Source of the DNA: Lunularia cruciata
Taxonomy: Eukaryota > Streptophyta > Marchantiopsida > Lunulariales > Lunulariaceae
Assembly (NCBI GenBank): GCA_948567375.1
Contig: OX419755.1
Location: 64,484,944 to 64,548,943 of the forward strand
DNA: 64,000 nucleotides
Reading direction: 5' to 3'
Below, in pieces: positions 46,161-58,161 of the stretch. The stretch's first letter is position 1. Each line of letters opens with the position of its first letter. The notes below the pieces were generated by a model. It did not search any database, was not told the origin of the DNA, and saw nothing but the letters and a program-made list of their open reading frames with translations. The position numbers and the translations under genes were made by a program.

Positions 46161-48706
46161 ACATTCTTTATAGGAGAATATCAAGAAGCAATTGAGTGGT
46201 GAGTGATACAATTAGCTTGTTATGATGCAATCTTAGGCATGCCATGGATGGAGCATTACAACCCTATGGTAGATTAGAGGAAGAAAGTAGTGAGAACCCA
46301 CCAATGGTCAATCATTGGGGTTAAAGAAAAATCACACAAGCAAGCACTCACCAATGCACTTGCCACTTTCATGAGTCTAATGAATGAGATATTTTGTCCA
46401 TACTTGGATAAGTCTGTTATTGTCTTCTTGGACAATATCTTAGTATACAATAGTATGATGACAAAACATAAACAACATCTACAAGAGGTCCTCCAGACTC
46501 TAAGACAGAATCGATTGTACACCAAAATCTTAAAGTGTGAGTTTGGCAAGTCTGAAGTGTACTACTTGGGGCATAGAGTAAGTACCAAGGGCATTCAAGT
46601 ATTGAAGGATAAAATAGAGGTCATTAAAAAATGGAGAGCCCCAGAAATCAGACTCAACTCAAGAGCTTCTTAGGGTTGATGGGATTCTATCGTAGATTTT
46701 TCAAGGACTTCTCCAAGGTTACATAGCCTTTATCGACATTTCTTGACAAGGGGGAGAAGTGGACATGGGGAGCCACACAAGAGTTGGCCTTTCAAGAATT
46801 GAAAGCCGCCTTGCTACATGCACCAATCTTGAAATGGTATGACCCAAAATGTCCAATCAAGTTGGCTATAGATGCATCAGGCGTAGCAATATGAGCAGTC
46901 CTACAACAAGAGTAGCATGATGGATGACATCCAATTGCATATTTTTGTCAAAATTTGTTATTGATAGAGCGCAACTACCACACCACAAAACAAGAAGAGC
47001 TGGCTATCGTGCTTGCAACCAAGCATTAGAGGCACTATTTGGGCGAGAAGGCATTTGTAGTAGAGACAGACCACAAACCTCTAGTCTACCTCAAGATGCA
47101 GAAAGATCTCATTGCTGGACTTGGTGGGCAAAGCGGTGCCAACGCTTCAACATGACAATCAACTATGTGGAAGGTAAGAAGCAACTTGCAGATGCATTCA
47201 CCTGCATGCCAATGGCAAACAACTTGGTGGTAGAGGTTAAGATTAACCCCAAATTCTGGCCAAAGATTTTGGCTACTATAAAAATTGATCTATAGATTGT
47301 AGAAGCGCAATCATCCAAAGGTGTCACCAACACCCAAGGACTCACCTTTCTAGATGGCAGATTATAGATCCTAAATGTCCCAAAGTTACATATCACAATT
47401 CTAGTGGAATGTCATGATTCGGCCATTGCTGGTCATGTTGGAGTGGACAAGACCTTGGATGCAGTCCAACACCATTACTATTGGCCCAAAATGAGCAAAA
47501 ACGTGATGGACTATGTGCACATTTGCCTACTTTGTCAATAGAACAAAGCTTCTAATCAAGCTCTTGTAGGGCTCCTTCAACCTCTCCCCACTCCTACCCA
47601 ACATTGGGAATAAGTGAGTATGGATCTAGTTTATAAATTACCTAAGACCACCTCAAGGTTTGACTCCATTGTGGTCTTTGTAGGCCAACTCAGCAAAATA
47701 ATTCATGTATGTCTTACCACCAAGGATGTGACCGCTCCACAACTAGCTCAATTATACTTAGATGCAATCTTCTCTCACCATGGCTTGTCTCGAGTCCTTA
47801 TCACCGATAGAGGCACTCAATTCACCAGTTTGTTTTAGCAAACACTCTTTGGTTTCTTCAAAATCAAGTTAGCCATGTCCACAACTTACCACCCACAAAT
47901 AGATGGAAAAATAGAGCGGGCTAATTGCATGATTGAAGACATGTTATGCGGCTTCACCTTAGAAGAGCAAGAGCGGTGGGACACCCTACTGTTGGTGGAA
48001 TTTGCTTACAACAACTCAATGAATGCATCCACCTAGGTCACTCCATTCTTCCTCATGTATGATAAACATCCCTTCACAACTTCTAGCTTGATGAAGATCC
48101 GTCCAATGGCTACCAAGGTCGATGCAGTCAACACATTTATTTCTAGAATCCAACAAGGTGTGGAGAGCGCCAAACACAGATGATAGATTGCACAAAATTG
48201 ATAGAAGCAATATGCTAATGCACACCATAGGCACATGGAGTTCAATGTTGGGGATCAAGTGTGGCTATTGACATCCAACCTCACAATAGTTAGACCTCGT
48301 AAGCTCAGACCTCATTTTATTAGACCTATCTCGATTCTTCGTCGAGTTGGTGCTGTGGCATATCACCTTGAGCTACTACCACTCATGAAGATCCATCTAG
48401 TGTTCCATGTTTCCCTACTACGCAAATATGCTCCTTGATCAGGCTAGTGTTATTCCATACAAGACATTTGCCCTTGTCAAACACTCATTGATGGCGTGGA
48501 GGAATATGAAGTGGAACGTATTCTCCAGAAACGCATATGTGGTACTTGCCATCCATGGGTGGAATATCTAGTACAGTAGAAAGGTTACCCTCTTTATGAA
48601 GCAACATGGGAGCCTGTTGCCAATTTGACACATGCATCAATGTTGGTGCAAGTGTTTGAGCAACAGTTGCACAACGAGGACGTTGCGTCTTAAAAGGAGG
48701 GAGGTC
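46161..48706 (+). pseudogene. E3 pol remnant: partial protease and reverse transcriptase, RNase H, integrase, chromodomain
   Basis: Protease end ([15 protein letters not shown]) at about 46230. Reverse transcriptase from [14 protein letters not shown], catalytic FLDNI (the second Asp changed to Asn) near 46425, then LGHRVSTKGIQVL. RNase H near 46850-47090. Integrase near 47430-48430 keeps MDLVYKLPKT, LITDRGTQF and the Glu in KIERANC. It has the complete C-terminal part that E4 lacks (DQVWLLTSNLTIV, LRPHFIRPISILRRVG). The chromodomain is near 48490-48640 (EEYEVERI, then ATWEPVANL). Several stops. Confidence 0.85.
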
Positions 48707-49440
48707 TTTAATACCAAGAGCTAGCCATATGATCTAGATGTGAAATTTGGTTTAGTAACATCTGGAATGATGTTATACATGATGGTCAAAATAGATCAGA
48801 AAGAAGTATCACCAAAATAGTACTTCTAATAATAGGGCAGAAACCAAAATAGACTTGAAGACCTTATAATCAATAGCTAAACATATGATTTAAAGGTGAA
48901 AATTAGTTTGGTAACATCTAGAAGGATGTTACACATGATGGACTAAACAGATAAGAAAGAAGTATCACCAAAAGGGGACTTCTACTAATAGGGTAGGAAC
49001 CAAAATATGCTTGAAATCTTTGAAAGCAATTTCAAAGGCCTAAACGGATAAATTAGATCTAAAAATGTGCAAATTTCTCTCCCCAAGAAATAAAGGTTGG
49101 CCTTCCCTCCCCCTAGTTTGTCTCATCGAGAGCTTTTCAATGGTACCTTACCCATGTGATTCTGAGATTCCTATAAGAGGATTCCCTAAAAGATTCTCTC
49201 CGGTCAAAGTTTATTTGACCAACCAGATAGGACCTGGACCAACATGTCACCCATCCAAGTAAGTAATCCAAGGGTGGAACTTGCTAACATGCCACTTATT
49301 TGTGTGCCTAATCCTATGGTGGAGCTTCCTTGGAAGAGATCCTCTTGGTCTATAATAAAGAGAAGGTGCTCCTTTGGGGCACCAAATTATTGGTTGTAAA
49401 ATCTATGTTTTCTCTCTTCTCTTGTCCTCAAAGTATTACA
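48707..49440 (+). repeat. E3 3' LTR
   Basis: 734 bp. It starts TTTAATACC (changed from TGTAATACC) after the tract AAAAGGAGGGAGGTC and ends GTATTACA. It has the long LTR form, with the U3 unit doubled. Confidence 0.9.
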
Positions 49441-50240
49441 AAGGGCCTAGTGTAGCATCCAATCAACATGTCTTCCACTCTTACTACAATTATAGAGGAT
49501 ACTTAGGAGACAAATCTTGGACCCAAGCTTATAGGAGAGGAAAGATGGAGAGTTTGGAGGTTCTACACAAGTTGTTTTGCTTTTAGTATGAAGGATTTGG
49601 GTGCTCTAAAAGGACATGGTATTTGGATTGAGCTAACTAGCAATACATAAATTTTCCGATATGCCATTGCCAAGGCCTTGACAAAGCTGACCAAGCTTAC
49701 ATAGGAGTGGTGTTGGGGAGATGAGCAAGAGAGAGCTTTTGTAAAGCTCAAGGAGAGGTTGACATCTACTCCTATTTTGAGGAGACCGATCAAAGGACAA
49801 TCATTTCAGGTTCTACTAATTGGAGTATGTTGGGACTTGGAGCAATGCTTACCCAACATGATGATGAGGGGAAGGAGTTTGTGGTAGGCTATGCTAGTTG
49901 CTCCAACAATTCAGCGGATGTGAAATATAATTCATATGAGGGAGAGTGCTTGGCAGTAGCACATTTTGATGTTACCTATTTGGTAACCTCTCTACTCTCA
50001 TCAATGATCATCAACCACTAAAGTGGTCAATGGGGTCCGACAATCTTTCAAGGAAGCTTACATGATGGGCTTTGATTTTATAGGAGTATGATTTCATGGT
50101 TATTCACAGATTGGAGTGGTGAACCGTGATGCAAATGGGTTGAGTAGAATCCCATGTCCCATCTAGCAAGATCAGATCGGAGCACATTGGCATGGTGAGA
50201 CAGATGAGGAGATGGTGCTAGGTTGGCATGCATATGCTTT
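49441..50240 (+). pseudogene. Element C reverse transcriptase remnant and RNase H
   Basis: The linker (GRKMESLEVLHKLFCF near 49545) joins at about 49655 straight to the region just after reverse transcriptase (AIAKALTKLTKLT), so the catalytic core of about 740 bp is lost. RNase H remains: MLGLGAMLTQHDDEGKEFVV at 49827, then YASCSNNSADVKYNSYEGEC, then DH.PLKW near 50010. Confidence 0.75.
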
Positions 50241-51541
50241 TATCTGTATATTTTTTGAGACTATGGTAATATCTCTCTCAACGTAATTAGGAGGAGTTAT
50301 TGAGGTCATAGATCCAACGATTGGAGATAGTGGTACAATTCAACATGTCATTCATGATGATATCTTAGAGATGGACTATCTTTGCATTGGTGTTGTGGGT
50401 GGCACAATTGGGGCCAAGGAGAGAGACCATGTCCTTCAGCGAGCTAGGCGGTTCAGATTGGAGGGTAGACACCTTTTGCATGTATGGGAGGATAGTAGAG
50501 TGCGAGTAGTACCACTTCCATCTTAGAGACTACAATTGGTCTGTCATGCTCAAGAGGAGCTAGGACATTTTGGAGTAAAGCATACATATAGCTTACTCCA
50601 GAGACATTATTGGTGGCATGGTATGCAAACTAATGTACAATAGTTTGTTGCTAGATGTGTGGTTTGTGACCAAGTTAGAGCATCATCCAATGCTCTTATG
50701 CCACAGTTACACCCATTACCTATCATGGGATTGGGTCACAATTGGAGTTTGGACTTTGCTGGACCTTTACCGTTGACTGTGAGACATCATCAATATATTT
50801 TGGTGATGGTCGAGCACTTCTCTAAGTGGATTGAGTTGGTGGCACTTCCTGACAAGTCTAGTGAAGGGATGGCTTATTTGTTCCTAGATCGAGTTCTTAA
50901 TCATTTTGGTGCACTAGTTGAGGTTTTGACTGATTAGGGTATAGAGTTCTTGGGAGAGTTTCAGGTCTTGTGTGACAAGGCTTTGATTGATCATCGTACG
51001 ACCTCTCAAGATCACCTTGAGGTAGATGGCTTAGCAAAGAGAGTGGTTCAGATGGTGAAGAGAGGATTGCAAAAGTATGGTTTATAGAGAAGCCACTTGG
51101 GAGATTGGGATCTCCAGTTACCTTGGTTGGCCATGGGCTATTGGTTCAGCCAGCAAGCCTCCTTAACATCCTTCTCTCCTTGCTTTCTACTCTATGGACA
51201 AGATTGAGATTTATCCACAGCCAATCATCGATATGCTAATGTAGTTTTGGACTTGGATGATCCAGACGTATGGATGAGTTTAGGGTTCTCAATGGGCAGA
51301 GATCTTTCGGAGAGTGATGCCAATGGCCTTTGAGAACTTGGCAATTGCTCAACATAGAGATACCTTACACTATGCTACTATTTGAGGAGGAGGTTATAGA
51401 TCCTCAATCTATCAATTTCATCTAGGGGACTATGTATATCTATAGCAAATAGCATTGATGACACTTGATGTTTCTACAGGCTGCACTATCTTGAGAGTGC
51501 ACGAGGTTTTGCCATCTAGAGTCCTCATGTTGGAAGGACAT
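50241..51541 (+). pseudogene. Element C DDE integrase, best-preserved copy
   Basis: The N-terminal zinc region (ELGHFGVKHTYSLLQRHYWW near 50560; ARCVVCDQ near 50652) is followed by the core. SLDFAGPLP near 50743 has the first Asp that copy A lost. VLTD is near 50926 and DHLEVDGLAK near 51012 has the Glu. Then comes the post-core region up to SRVLMLEG at about 51535, where insertion F interrupts it; it resumes near 60078. A few stops. Confidence 0.85.
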
Positions 51542-51874
51542 TGTTGTACTTTTCTTTTCTCTCTCTAGGAACACACAAGGTGCCTAGCTATAGAGATTGT
51601 AGATTAGAGGCTGTAGGTAAACCTATAACTACTTGTATGAACCCTAAACTAATCATTTGAACATGCATGTTACCTAACAATCAGAACCCTCCACTCTCGT
51701 AACTAGTATTCTTGCTATCGGGTAGGGTAATGACGGGCTATGTAACCTATCATCACAACATGCATTCTTGGTTTGTTGGTCATCACTTCCAACATTACCA
51801 AGGAGAAATACACAACACTCCTAGAAGGAAAGAACCCAAGTGCAACACCCACACACCAATCCAAACCAATCGGG

Positions 51875-52601
51875 TGTAATACCAAGGGTTAGCCATATGA
51901 TCTAGATGTGAAATTTGGTTTGGTAACTTCTAGAATGATGTTATACATGATGGTCAAAATAGATCAGATAGAAGTATCACCAAAAGAGTAATTCTACTAA
52001 TAGGGCACAAATCAAAATAGACTTGAGAACCTTAGAACCAATAGCTAGACATATGATTTAAAGGTGAGAATTGGTTTAGTAACATATGGAAGGATGTTAC
52101 ACATGATGGACTAAGCAGATCAGAAAGAGGTATCACCAAAAGGGGACTTCTACTAATAGAGTAGGAACCAAAATATGCCTAAAATCTTTGAAGGCAATTT
52201 CGGAGGCCTAAACGGATGAACTAGGCCTCAAAAATGTGCAAATCCCCCTCCCCCCTAATAGAGGAAATGCTGGCTTTCCCTCCTCCCTACTTTGTCTTGT
52301 CGAGAGCTTTCCAATGGTACCTTACGTGATTTTGAGATTCCTATAGGAAGATTCCCTCCGGTCAAAGCTTGTTTGACCAACCAGATAGGACCTAGACCAG
52401 ACAAGTCACCCATCCAAGTAAGTAATCCAAGGGCGGAGCTTGATGACATGTCACCTATCTGTGTCCCTAATCCTATGGTGGAGCTTCCTTGCAGGAGATC
52501 CTCTTTGTCTATATAATAAAGAGAAGGTGTTCCCTTGGGGCATCGAATGTTTGAGTGTGCAATCTGTGTTTTCTCTCTTCTCTTGTCCTCAGAGTATTAC
52601 A
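51875..52601 (+). repeat. E4 5' LTR
   Basis: 727 bp, TGTAATACC ... GTATTACA. A ~155-bp U3 unit is present twice (about 51889-52044 and 52045-52205). A TATA-like TCTATATAATAAAG is near 52509. Confidence 0.93.
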
Positions 52602-52602
52602 A

Positions 52603-52615
52603 TGGTATCAAAGCG
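52603..52615 (+). other. E4 primer-binding site
   Basis: TGGTATCAAAGCG, one base after the LTR. It differs at one position from TGGTATCAGAGC, the usual complement of the initiator-Met tRNA 3' end. Confidence 0.8.
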
Positions 52616-52741
52616 AGTGTTCTAGTCCAAGAGAGTGGATCACCCCTCTTGGAATAGCACGAACTACTGAAACTGAGTAATTTGAGGTGGAGAACATAGA
52701 GATATCGCTAGACTTAGGAAGGGCTTTAGAGCGCGGATGGG

Positions 52742-52966
52742 ATGGATGCGCCCGGGGGACAATTTCCCGCACCTAGCTTTCCATTTTCAAACCCATTCCA
52801 TATCAAGGTTATGTACATCCAGCGTGAGCAGATGAGGGTATCGCTAGTTTATCACTTTGGTGCGGAATTCATGGACAGAGTGATAAACTCACCAAACCCG
52901 GTGATTCTACCTATGGTGATATATGACAAAGAGTGGGATTTGACGATCTACATTCTATTATTATAA
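52742..52966 (+). CDS. E4 leader ORF 1 (74 residues), shared small module
   Basis: ATG 52742 to stop 52966, after the primer site and before gag. The peptide contains SNPFHIKVMYIQREQMRV, then YHFGAEFMDRVINSPNP, then ILPMVIYDKEW and the end IYILLL. It aligns along its length with the D leader peptide 37055-37225 and with E2 17745-17966. The function is unknown. It is too basic and hydrophobic for me to place, with no zinc or membrane motif. Conservation between two Ty3 lineages suggests it was once translated. Confidence 0.5.
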   Translation: MDAPGGQFPAPSFPFSNPFHIKVMYIQREQMRVSLVYHFGAEFMDRVINSPNPVILPMVIYDKEWDLTIYILLL

Positions 52967-52967
52967 T

Positions 52968-53171
52968 ATGGATATGAATGTCCCAAATCCTCTCCCTTTC
53001 AACACTCAAGTAGAAATCCGTTATGTAGTGAGGCCGAAAGTGATGTTTAGAGATTTTGTGGTTAGGAATTTTGGTGAGGAGCATTATCAACAAGTGATAG
53101 ATTTTGAGGTCCCAATGGTAGTTCCAATAGTTCGTGCACCTTCCAGAGTGATTATATTGACTCTGTATTGA
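52968..53171 (+). CDS. E4 leader ORF 2 (67 residues), second copy of the module
   Basis: It starts two bases after ORF 1. The pattern PLPFNTQVEIRYVV, then VRNFGEEHYQQVIDFE, then MVVPIVR and the end LTLY repeats that of ORF 1 (PFHIKVMYI, YHFGAEFMDRVI, PVILPMVIY, YILL). The two ORFs look like an old tandem duplication. It ends about 35 bases before the gag ATG. The function is unknown. Confidence 0.4.
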   Translation: MDMNVPNPLPFNTQVEIRYVVRPKVMFRDFVVRNFGEEHYQQVIDFEVPMVVPIVRAPSRVIILTLY

Positions 53172-53204
53172 AGTAGACGTTACCAATTGGGTGTTGCAGG
53201 AACC

Positions 53205-54290
53205 ATGGATCCGCAGTTGCAAGAGCTGGTGCAAGGAATGCAAGGGATGCTGAATGAATTTCGAGAGATTAAGATGACCATGGAGACATTACAAAGTCAA
53301 GTGCAGATCCTCAAGAACAATCAAGCCATGCAAGGAGAAGAGCCGTCTCAAAACCCAATACCTGCGACTGAAGTACTTGGAGAGGCACCCGTGCCTACAA
53401 ACCCTATCAACGATGAAGCCACATTGCTACTCCGGATGAAGAAGACATGCAACATTGAGCCTTACAAGGGGCAACGTACGATGGGAGTAGTGGAAAATTG
53501 GATCTCGAGAATGAATCGATATTTCCGATTATTCTCAACAAAAATCATAGAGCATGCTGTAGGCATGTTTGCATGTGGGTACTTGACCGATAAAGCGCTC
53601 ACATGGTATGATGCTTGGGAACGATCCATGCTGGCCGAGAGAAAGGAGGTCACATGGACAGCAATGCAAGAAGGACTATTGAAGAATTTCCAATCGGTGG
53701 ATTTTGTGTAGATTGCTCAAACCCAACTATGGGGATTGAGACAAAAGAATAGCGTACAAGAGTATGTGGAGGCATTTTTGGATCTACAAGTCGCAATTAC
53801 CGACATGAGTCCAGCACTGGCTCTCGACAATTTCAAACGAGGGTTGAAAGAGCGGATTTGCCAAGAAGTCATGGTGCAAAACCCTCGCATGGTATTTGAA
53901 GCCATTGCTTGTGCGCAGAGAATAGCAGGAGTATTAGGTGGAGGTGAAGGAGTAGTTCCACCTCAACATTATCGGGCAAAAATGCCACACATGGGTGGAC
54001 CAATACCAATGGAATTGGGCAACCTTTGATTCTGGGATCGAGGAGCACGGCCGCTTCAAGGGGAGCGGGGACGGGTAGAAGAACAAAGAGATGGAGTCCC
54101 ACGAGGAGAAGGGACTCGAGGAGAACAACACCGTTGTTACAATTGTGGCCATATTGGGCACATATCTACCAATTTTTGCACTTGTTTCCCTAGAAGCCCT
54201 CGGCCTTCGTACAAGCGATCTTTGAACAACATGGAGAGGCACATTGAAGAGAAGGAAGTGGAAACCACTTCGGAAAACAAAGATCGCTAG
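53205..54290 (+). pseudogene. E4 gag
   Basis: ATG 53205 to TAG 54288-54290, 361 codons, with two internal stops (53709-53711 and 54027-54029) and no frameshift. An N-terminal coiled coil (LQELVQGMQGMLNEF) is followed by a capsid-like retrotransposon Gag domain (NIEPYKG, ENWISRMNRYFR, LTWYDAWERS, QEYVEAFLDLQVAI, NFKRGLKERICQEVM). The C-terminal knuckle HRCYNCGHIGHIS is near 54130, with the last Cys one residue late. Gag forms the particle and binds RNA. Confidence 0.9.
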
Positions 54291-57200
54291 TAAATGTACC
54301 TTGTGGCTTATTGGCTCAATAAGGAAGCAGAGAAGCAAGGGAAGGAAGAAGAATAATGCGCAAAGATCCCGAAAGGCAACCTCACAATTGATTGTCGTGA
54401 ATGGAATCCTAGAAGGTAATCAAGTGAGAGTATTAATAGATCCGGGAGCAACAGAGAATTTCTTGTCTCGCTCTGTTGCAATAAGATTGGGAATGGATCT
54501 AGAGAGAGATGGAAGTGAAGAAGTAGAGTTACCAAATGGGCAAACAGAGAGGATTGAATCATTACCTAGACACGTAACCCTCTCTGTAGGAGAATATGAG
54601 GAAGCAATTGAGTGGCGAGTGATACAGTTAGCCCGTTATGATGCAATTTTAGGCATGCCATGGATGGAGCAGTACAACCCAATGGTGGATTGGAGGAATA
54701 AAGTAGTGAGAACCCACCAATGGTCAATCATTAGGGTTAAAGAAAAATCACACAGGCAGAAACTGCCTCTACATGTCGTAGGGACGACAACTGTCTGTAA
54801 GACCAATAGATGTTTTATGAGTCTAATAAGAGAAGTCCAGAGTGCACAACTTGCTGGAAAAATTCCTAAGAAATTGAAAGATGTGGTGGATGAGTTTCAA
54901 GATGTCTTTCCCAATGATCTACCCTCAGGATTACCACCTAAAAGGCGAGTAGATCACAAAATAGAGACACTCCCGGGGAAAACATCTCCTTGTAAGGCCC
55001 CATATCGCCTATCACCTCATGAGTTGGAGGAGTGTAAGACTCAAATTGAGGAGATGCTACAAAAAGGGTTCATCCAACCTAGCATATCACCATATGGGGC
55101 CCCTGTCTTGTTTGTGAAGAAGAAGGATGGTACAATGCGCATGTGTATTGACTATCGGGGTCTCAATCAACAAACAGTGAAGAACAAATACCCCTTACCT
55201 CTCATGGATGACCTGTTTGATCACTCCATGGAGCGAGATACTTCACAAAACTGGACTTGCGGAGCGGTTATAATCAAATCCAAATTGCAGAGCAAGATGT
55301 GTACAAAACTGCCTTTCAAACCAGGTATGGCCACTTTGAGTATCTTGTGATGCCTTTTGGCCTCACCAATGCGCCTGCCACTTTCATGAGCCTAATGAAT
55401 GACATATTTTGTCCATACTTAGATAAGTCTGTTATCGTCTTCTTGGATGATATCTTAGTATATAGTAGCATGATGACAGAACACAAACAACATCTAAAAG
55501 AGGTCCTCCAGATTCTAAGACAGAATCAGTTGTATGCCAAAATCTCAAAGTGTGAGTTTGGCAAGTCTGAAGTAGACTACTTAGGGCATAGAGTAAGTGT
55601 AGAGGGCATTCAAGTATTGACAGATAAAATAGAGGTCATTCAAAAAGGAGTGCCCCAAAAGATCAGACTCAACGTAAGAGCTTCTTGGGGTTGACGGGAT
55701 TCTATCGTAGATTTGTCAAGGACTTCTCCAAGGTTGCACAACCTTTAATGGCACTACTTGGCAAGGGGAAGAAGTGGACATGGGGAACCACACAAGAGTT
55801 GGCCTTTCAAGAATTGAAGGCCACCTTGCTACATGCACCAATCTTGAAGTGGTATGACCCAAAACGTCCAATCAAGTTGGCTATAGATGTATCAGGCGTA
55901 GCAATAGGAGCAGTCCTACAACAAGAGTGGCATGACGGATGGCATCTAATTGCATATTTCTCTCGAAAGTTGTTACCGGCAGAGCGCAACTACCACACCA
56001 CAGAACAAGAAGAGCTGGCCATCGTTCTAGCAACCAAGCATTGGAAGCACTACCTGGGCAAGAAGGCATTTGTAGTAGAGACAAACCACAAACCTCTAGT
56101 CTACCTCGAGACGTAGAAGGATCTATCTCATCACCAAATTTGGTGGGCAAAGTGGCGACAATGCTTCAAAATGACAATCACCTACGTGGAAGGTAAGAAA
56201 CAACTGGTAGATGCATTCACCCGTATGCCAATGGCCAACAACTTGGTGGCAGAGGTTAAGATTAACCATGAATTCTAGCAAGAGATTCTAGTTGCTACAA
56301 AAACTGATCTACATATTGTAGAAGCGCAATCGTCCAAAGGTGTCACCAGCACCCAAGGACTCACCTTTCGGGATGGTAGATCCCAAATGTCCCAGACTTA
56401 CGCACCACCATTCTAGCGGAATGTCATGATTTGGCCATTGCAGCTCATGTCGGAGTAGACAAGACCTTGGATGCAGTCAAGCGCCATTACTACTGGCCCA
56501 AGCTGAGCAACAACGTGATGGACTATGTGCGTAGCTGCCTACTTTGTCAACAGAACAAAGCTTCTAATCAAGCTCCTGCAGGGCTCCTTCAACCTCTCTC
56601 CACTCCTACCCAACGTTGGGAACAAGTGAGTATGGATCTCGTCTATGAATTACCCAAGACCACCTCAGGGTTTGACTCCATTGTGGTCTTTGTGGACTGG
56701 CTCAGCAAAATGATTCATGTACGCCCTACCACCAAGGAGGTGACCGCTCCACAACTAGCTCAACTATACTTAGATGTAGTCTTTGCTCACCATGGCTTGT
56801 CTAGAGTACTCATCACCAATAGAGGCACCCAATTCACCAGTTTGTTTTGGCAAACACTCTTTGGTTTCTTCAAAACCAAGTTGGTCATGTCTATAGCTTA
56901 CCACCCACAAATAGATGTCCAAACAAAGCGGGCTAATCGCACGATTGAAGACATGTTACGTGGCTTCACCTTAGAAAAGCAAGAGAGGTAGGACACCCTA
57001 CTACCGTTGGTGGAATTCGCTTACAACAATTCAGTGAATGTCTCCACCCAGGTCACTCCATTCTTCCTCATGTATGGTGAGCATCCCTTCTCACCTTCTA
57101 GCTTGATGAAGATCCATCCAATGTTCCAAGTCTCACTACTACGCAGATATGCTCTCCGATCAGGCCAAGGTCCCTCCACACAGGACATTTGACAACACTC

Positions 57201-57407
57201 ATTGATGGCACAGAGGAATATGAAGTGGAGCGGATTCTCCAAAAATGCATGCGTGGTACTCGCCATCCGCGGGTGGAATATCTAGTACAATGGAAAGGTT
57301 ACCCCCTCTATGAAGCAACCTGGGAACCTGCTGCCAATTTGGCACATGCACCGGTGTTGGTGCAAGCATTTGAGCAACAATTGCGCAACGAGGACGTTGC
57401 GTCTTAA
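54244..57407 (+). pseudogene. E4 pol with C-terminal chromodomain
   Basis: It overlaps the gag end in another frame. Protease [13 protein letters not shown] near 54428 has D-P-G at the active site. Reverse transcriptase: [31 protein letters not shown], a frameshift near 55235, catalytic FLDDI near 55441. A second frameshift lies near 55665. RNase H covers 55685-56116. Integrase is at 56431-57180: MDLVYELPKT keeps the first Asp, LITNRGTQF has Asn for the second Asp, and QTKRANR has Lys for the Glu. The C-terminal part is deleted between MKIHPM and FQVSLLRRY. The chromodomain at 57189-57407 (EEYEVERIL, VEYLVQWKGYP, ATWEPAANL) is intact and would guide insertion to modified chromatin. Confidence 0.92.
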
Positions 57408-57420
57408 AAGGAGGGAGGTC
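57408..57420 (+). other. E4 polypurine tract
   Basis: AAGGAGGGAGGTC directly after the pol stop and before the 3' LTR. Confidence 0.75.
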
Positions 57421-58161
57421 TGTAATACCAAGGGTTAGCCATATGATCTAGATGTGAAATTCGGTTTGGTAACTTCTAGAATGATGTTATACATGATGGT
57501 CAAAATAGATCAGATAGAAGTATCACCAAAAGAGTACTTCTACTAATAGGGCACAAACCAAAATAGACTTGAGAACCTTAGAACTAATAGCTAGACATAT
57601 GATTTAAAGGTGAGAATTGGTTTGGTAACATCTGGAAGGATGTTACACATGATGGACTAAGCAGATCAGAAAGAGGTATCACCAAAAGGGGACTTCTACT
57701 AATAGAGTAGGAATCGAAATATGCCTGAAATCTTTGAAGGCAATTTTGGAGGCCTAAACGGATGAATTAGGCCTCAAAAATGTGCAGATTCCCCCCCCCC
57801 AATAGAGGAATGGCTGGCCTTCCCTCCTCCCAACTTTGTCTTGTCGAGAGCTTTCCAACGGTACCTTACTCACGTGATTTTGAGATTCCTACAGGAAGAT
57901 TCCCTAAAAGATTCCCTTCGGTCAAAGCTTGTTTGACCAACCAGATAGGACCTAGACCAGATAGGTCACCCATCCAAGTAAGTAATCCAAGGGCGGAGCT
58001 TGATGACATGTCACCTATCTGTGTCCCTAATCCTATGGTGGAGCTTCCTTGGAGGAGATCCTCTTTGTCTATATAATAAAGAGAAGGTGTTCCCTTGGGG
58101 CATCGAATGTTTGAGTGTGCAATCTGTGTTTTCTCTCTTCTCTTGTCCTCGGAGTATTACA
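57421..58161 (+). repeat. E4 3' LTR
   Basis: 741 bp, TGTAATACC ... GTATTACA. It has the doubled U3 unit (about 57436-57588 and 57589-57750) and a run of ten C near 57790. A TATA-like box is near 58069. Confidence 0.93.

Larger units (their letters stand above)
45545..49440 (+). mobile_element. Chromovirus E3, internally deleted, with a perfect target duplication
   Basis: 5' LTR part 45545-46160, internal 46161-48706, 3' LTR 48707-49440. The flanks are AAGGG on both sides (45540-45544 and 49441-49445). The 5' LTR end, primer site, leader and gag are missing: LTR sequence joins protease sequence at about 46160-46170. A second deletion of about 600 bp joins the protease end to mid reverse transcriptase near 46343. 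Outer ends are intact, so deletions occurred after insertion, or a deleted form was mobilised. Confidence 0.92.
51875..58161 (+). mobile_element. Chromovirus E4, full-length
   Basis: 5' LTR 51875-52601, primer-binding site 52603-52615, leader ORFs, gag, pol with chromodomain, purine tract, 3' LTR 57421-58161. The LTRs are about 97 percent alike by eye, but the 5' one lacks short blocks (near 52325 and 52355) that the 3' one keeps. The flanks TCGGG and CTGGG match at only three of five positions, so the target duplication is not proven. Confidence 0.93.

Noticed and set aside
57788-57800. Run of ten C in the E4 3' LTR as a regulatory element
   Set aside because: The same place in other LTRs of the family has variable C runs; it is slippage-prone sequence.
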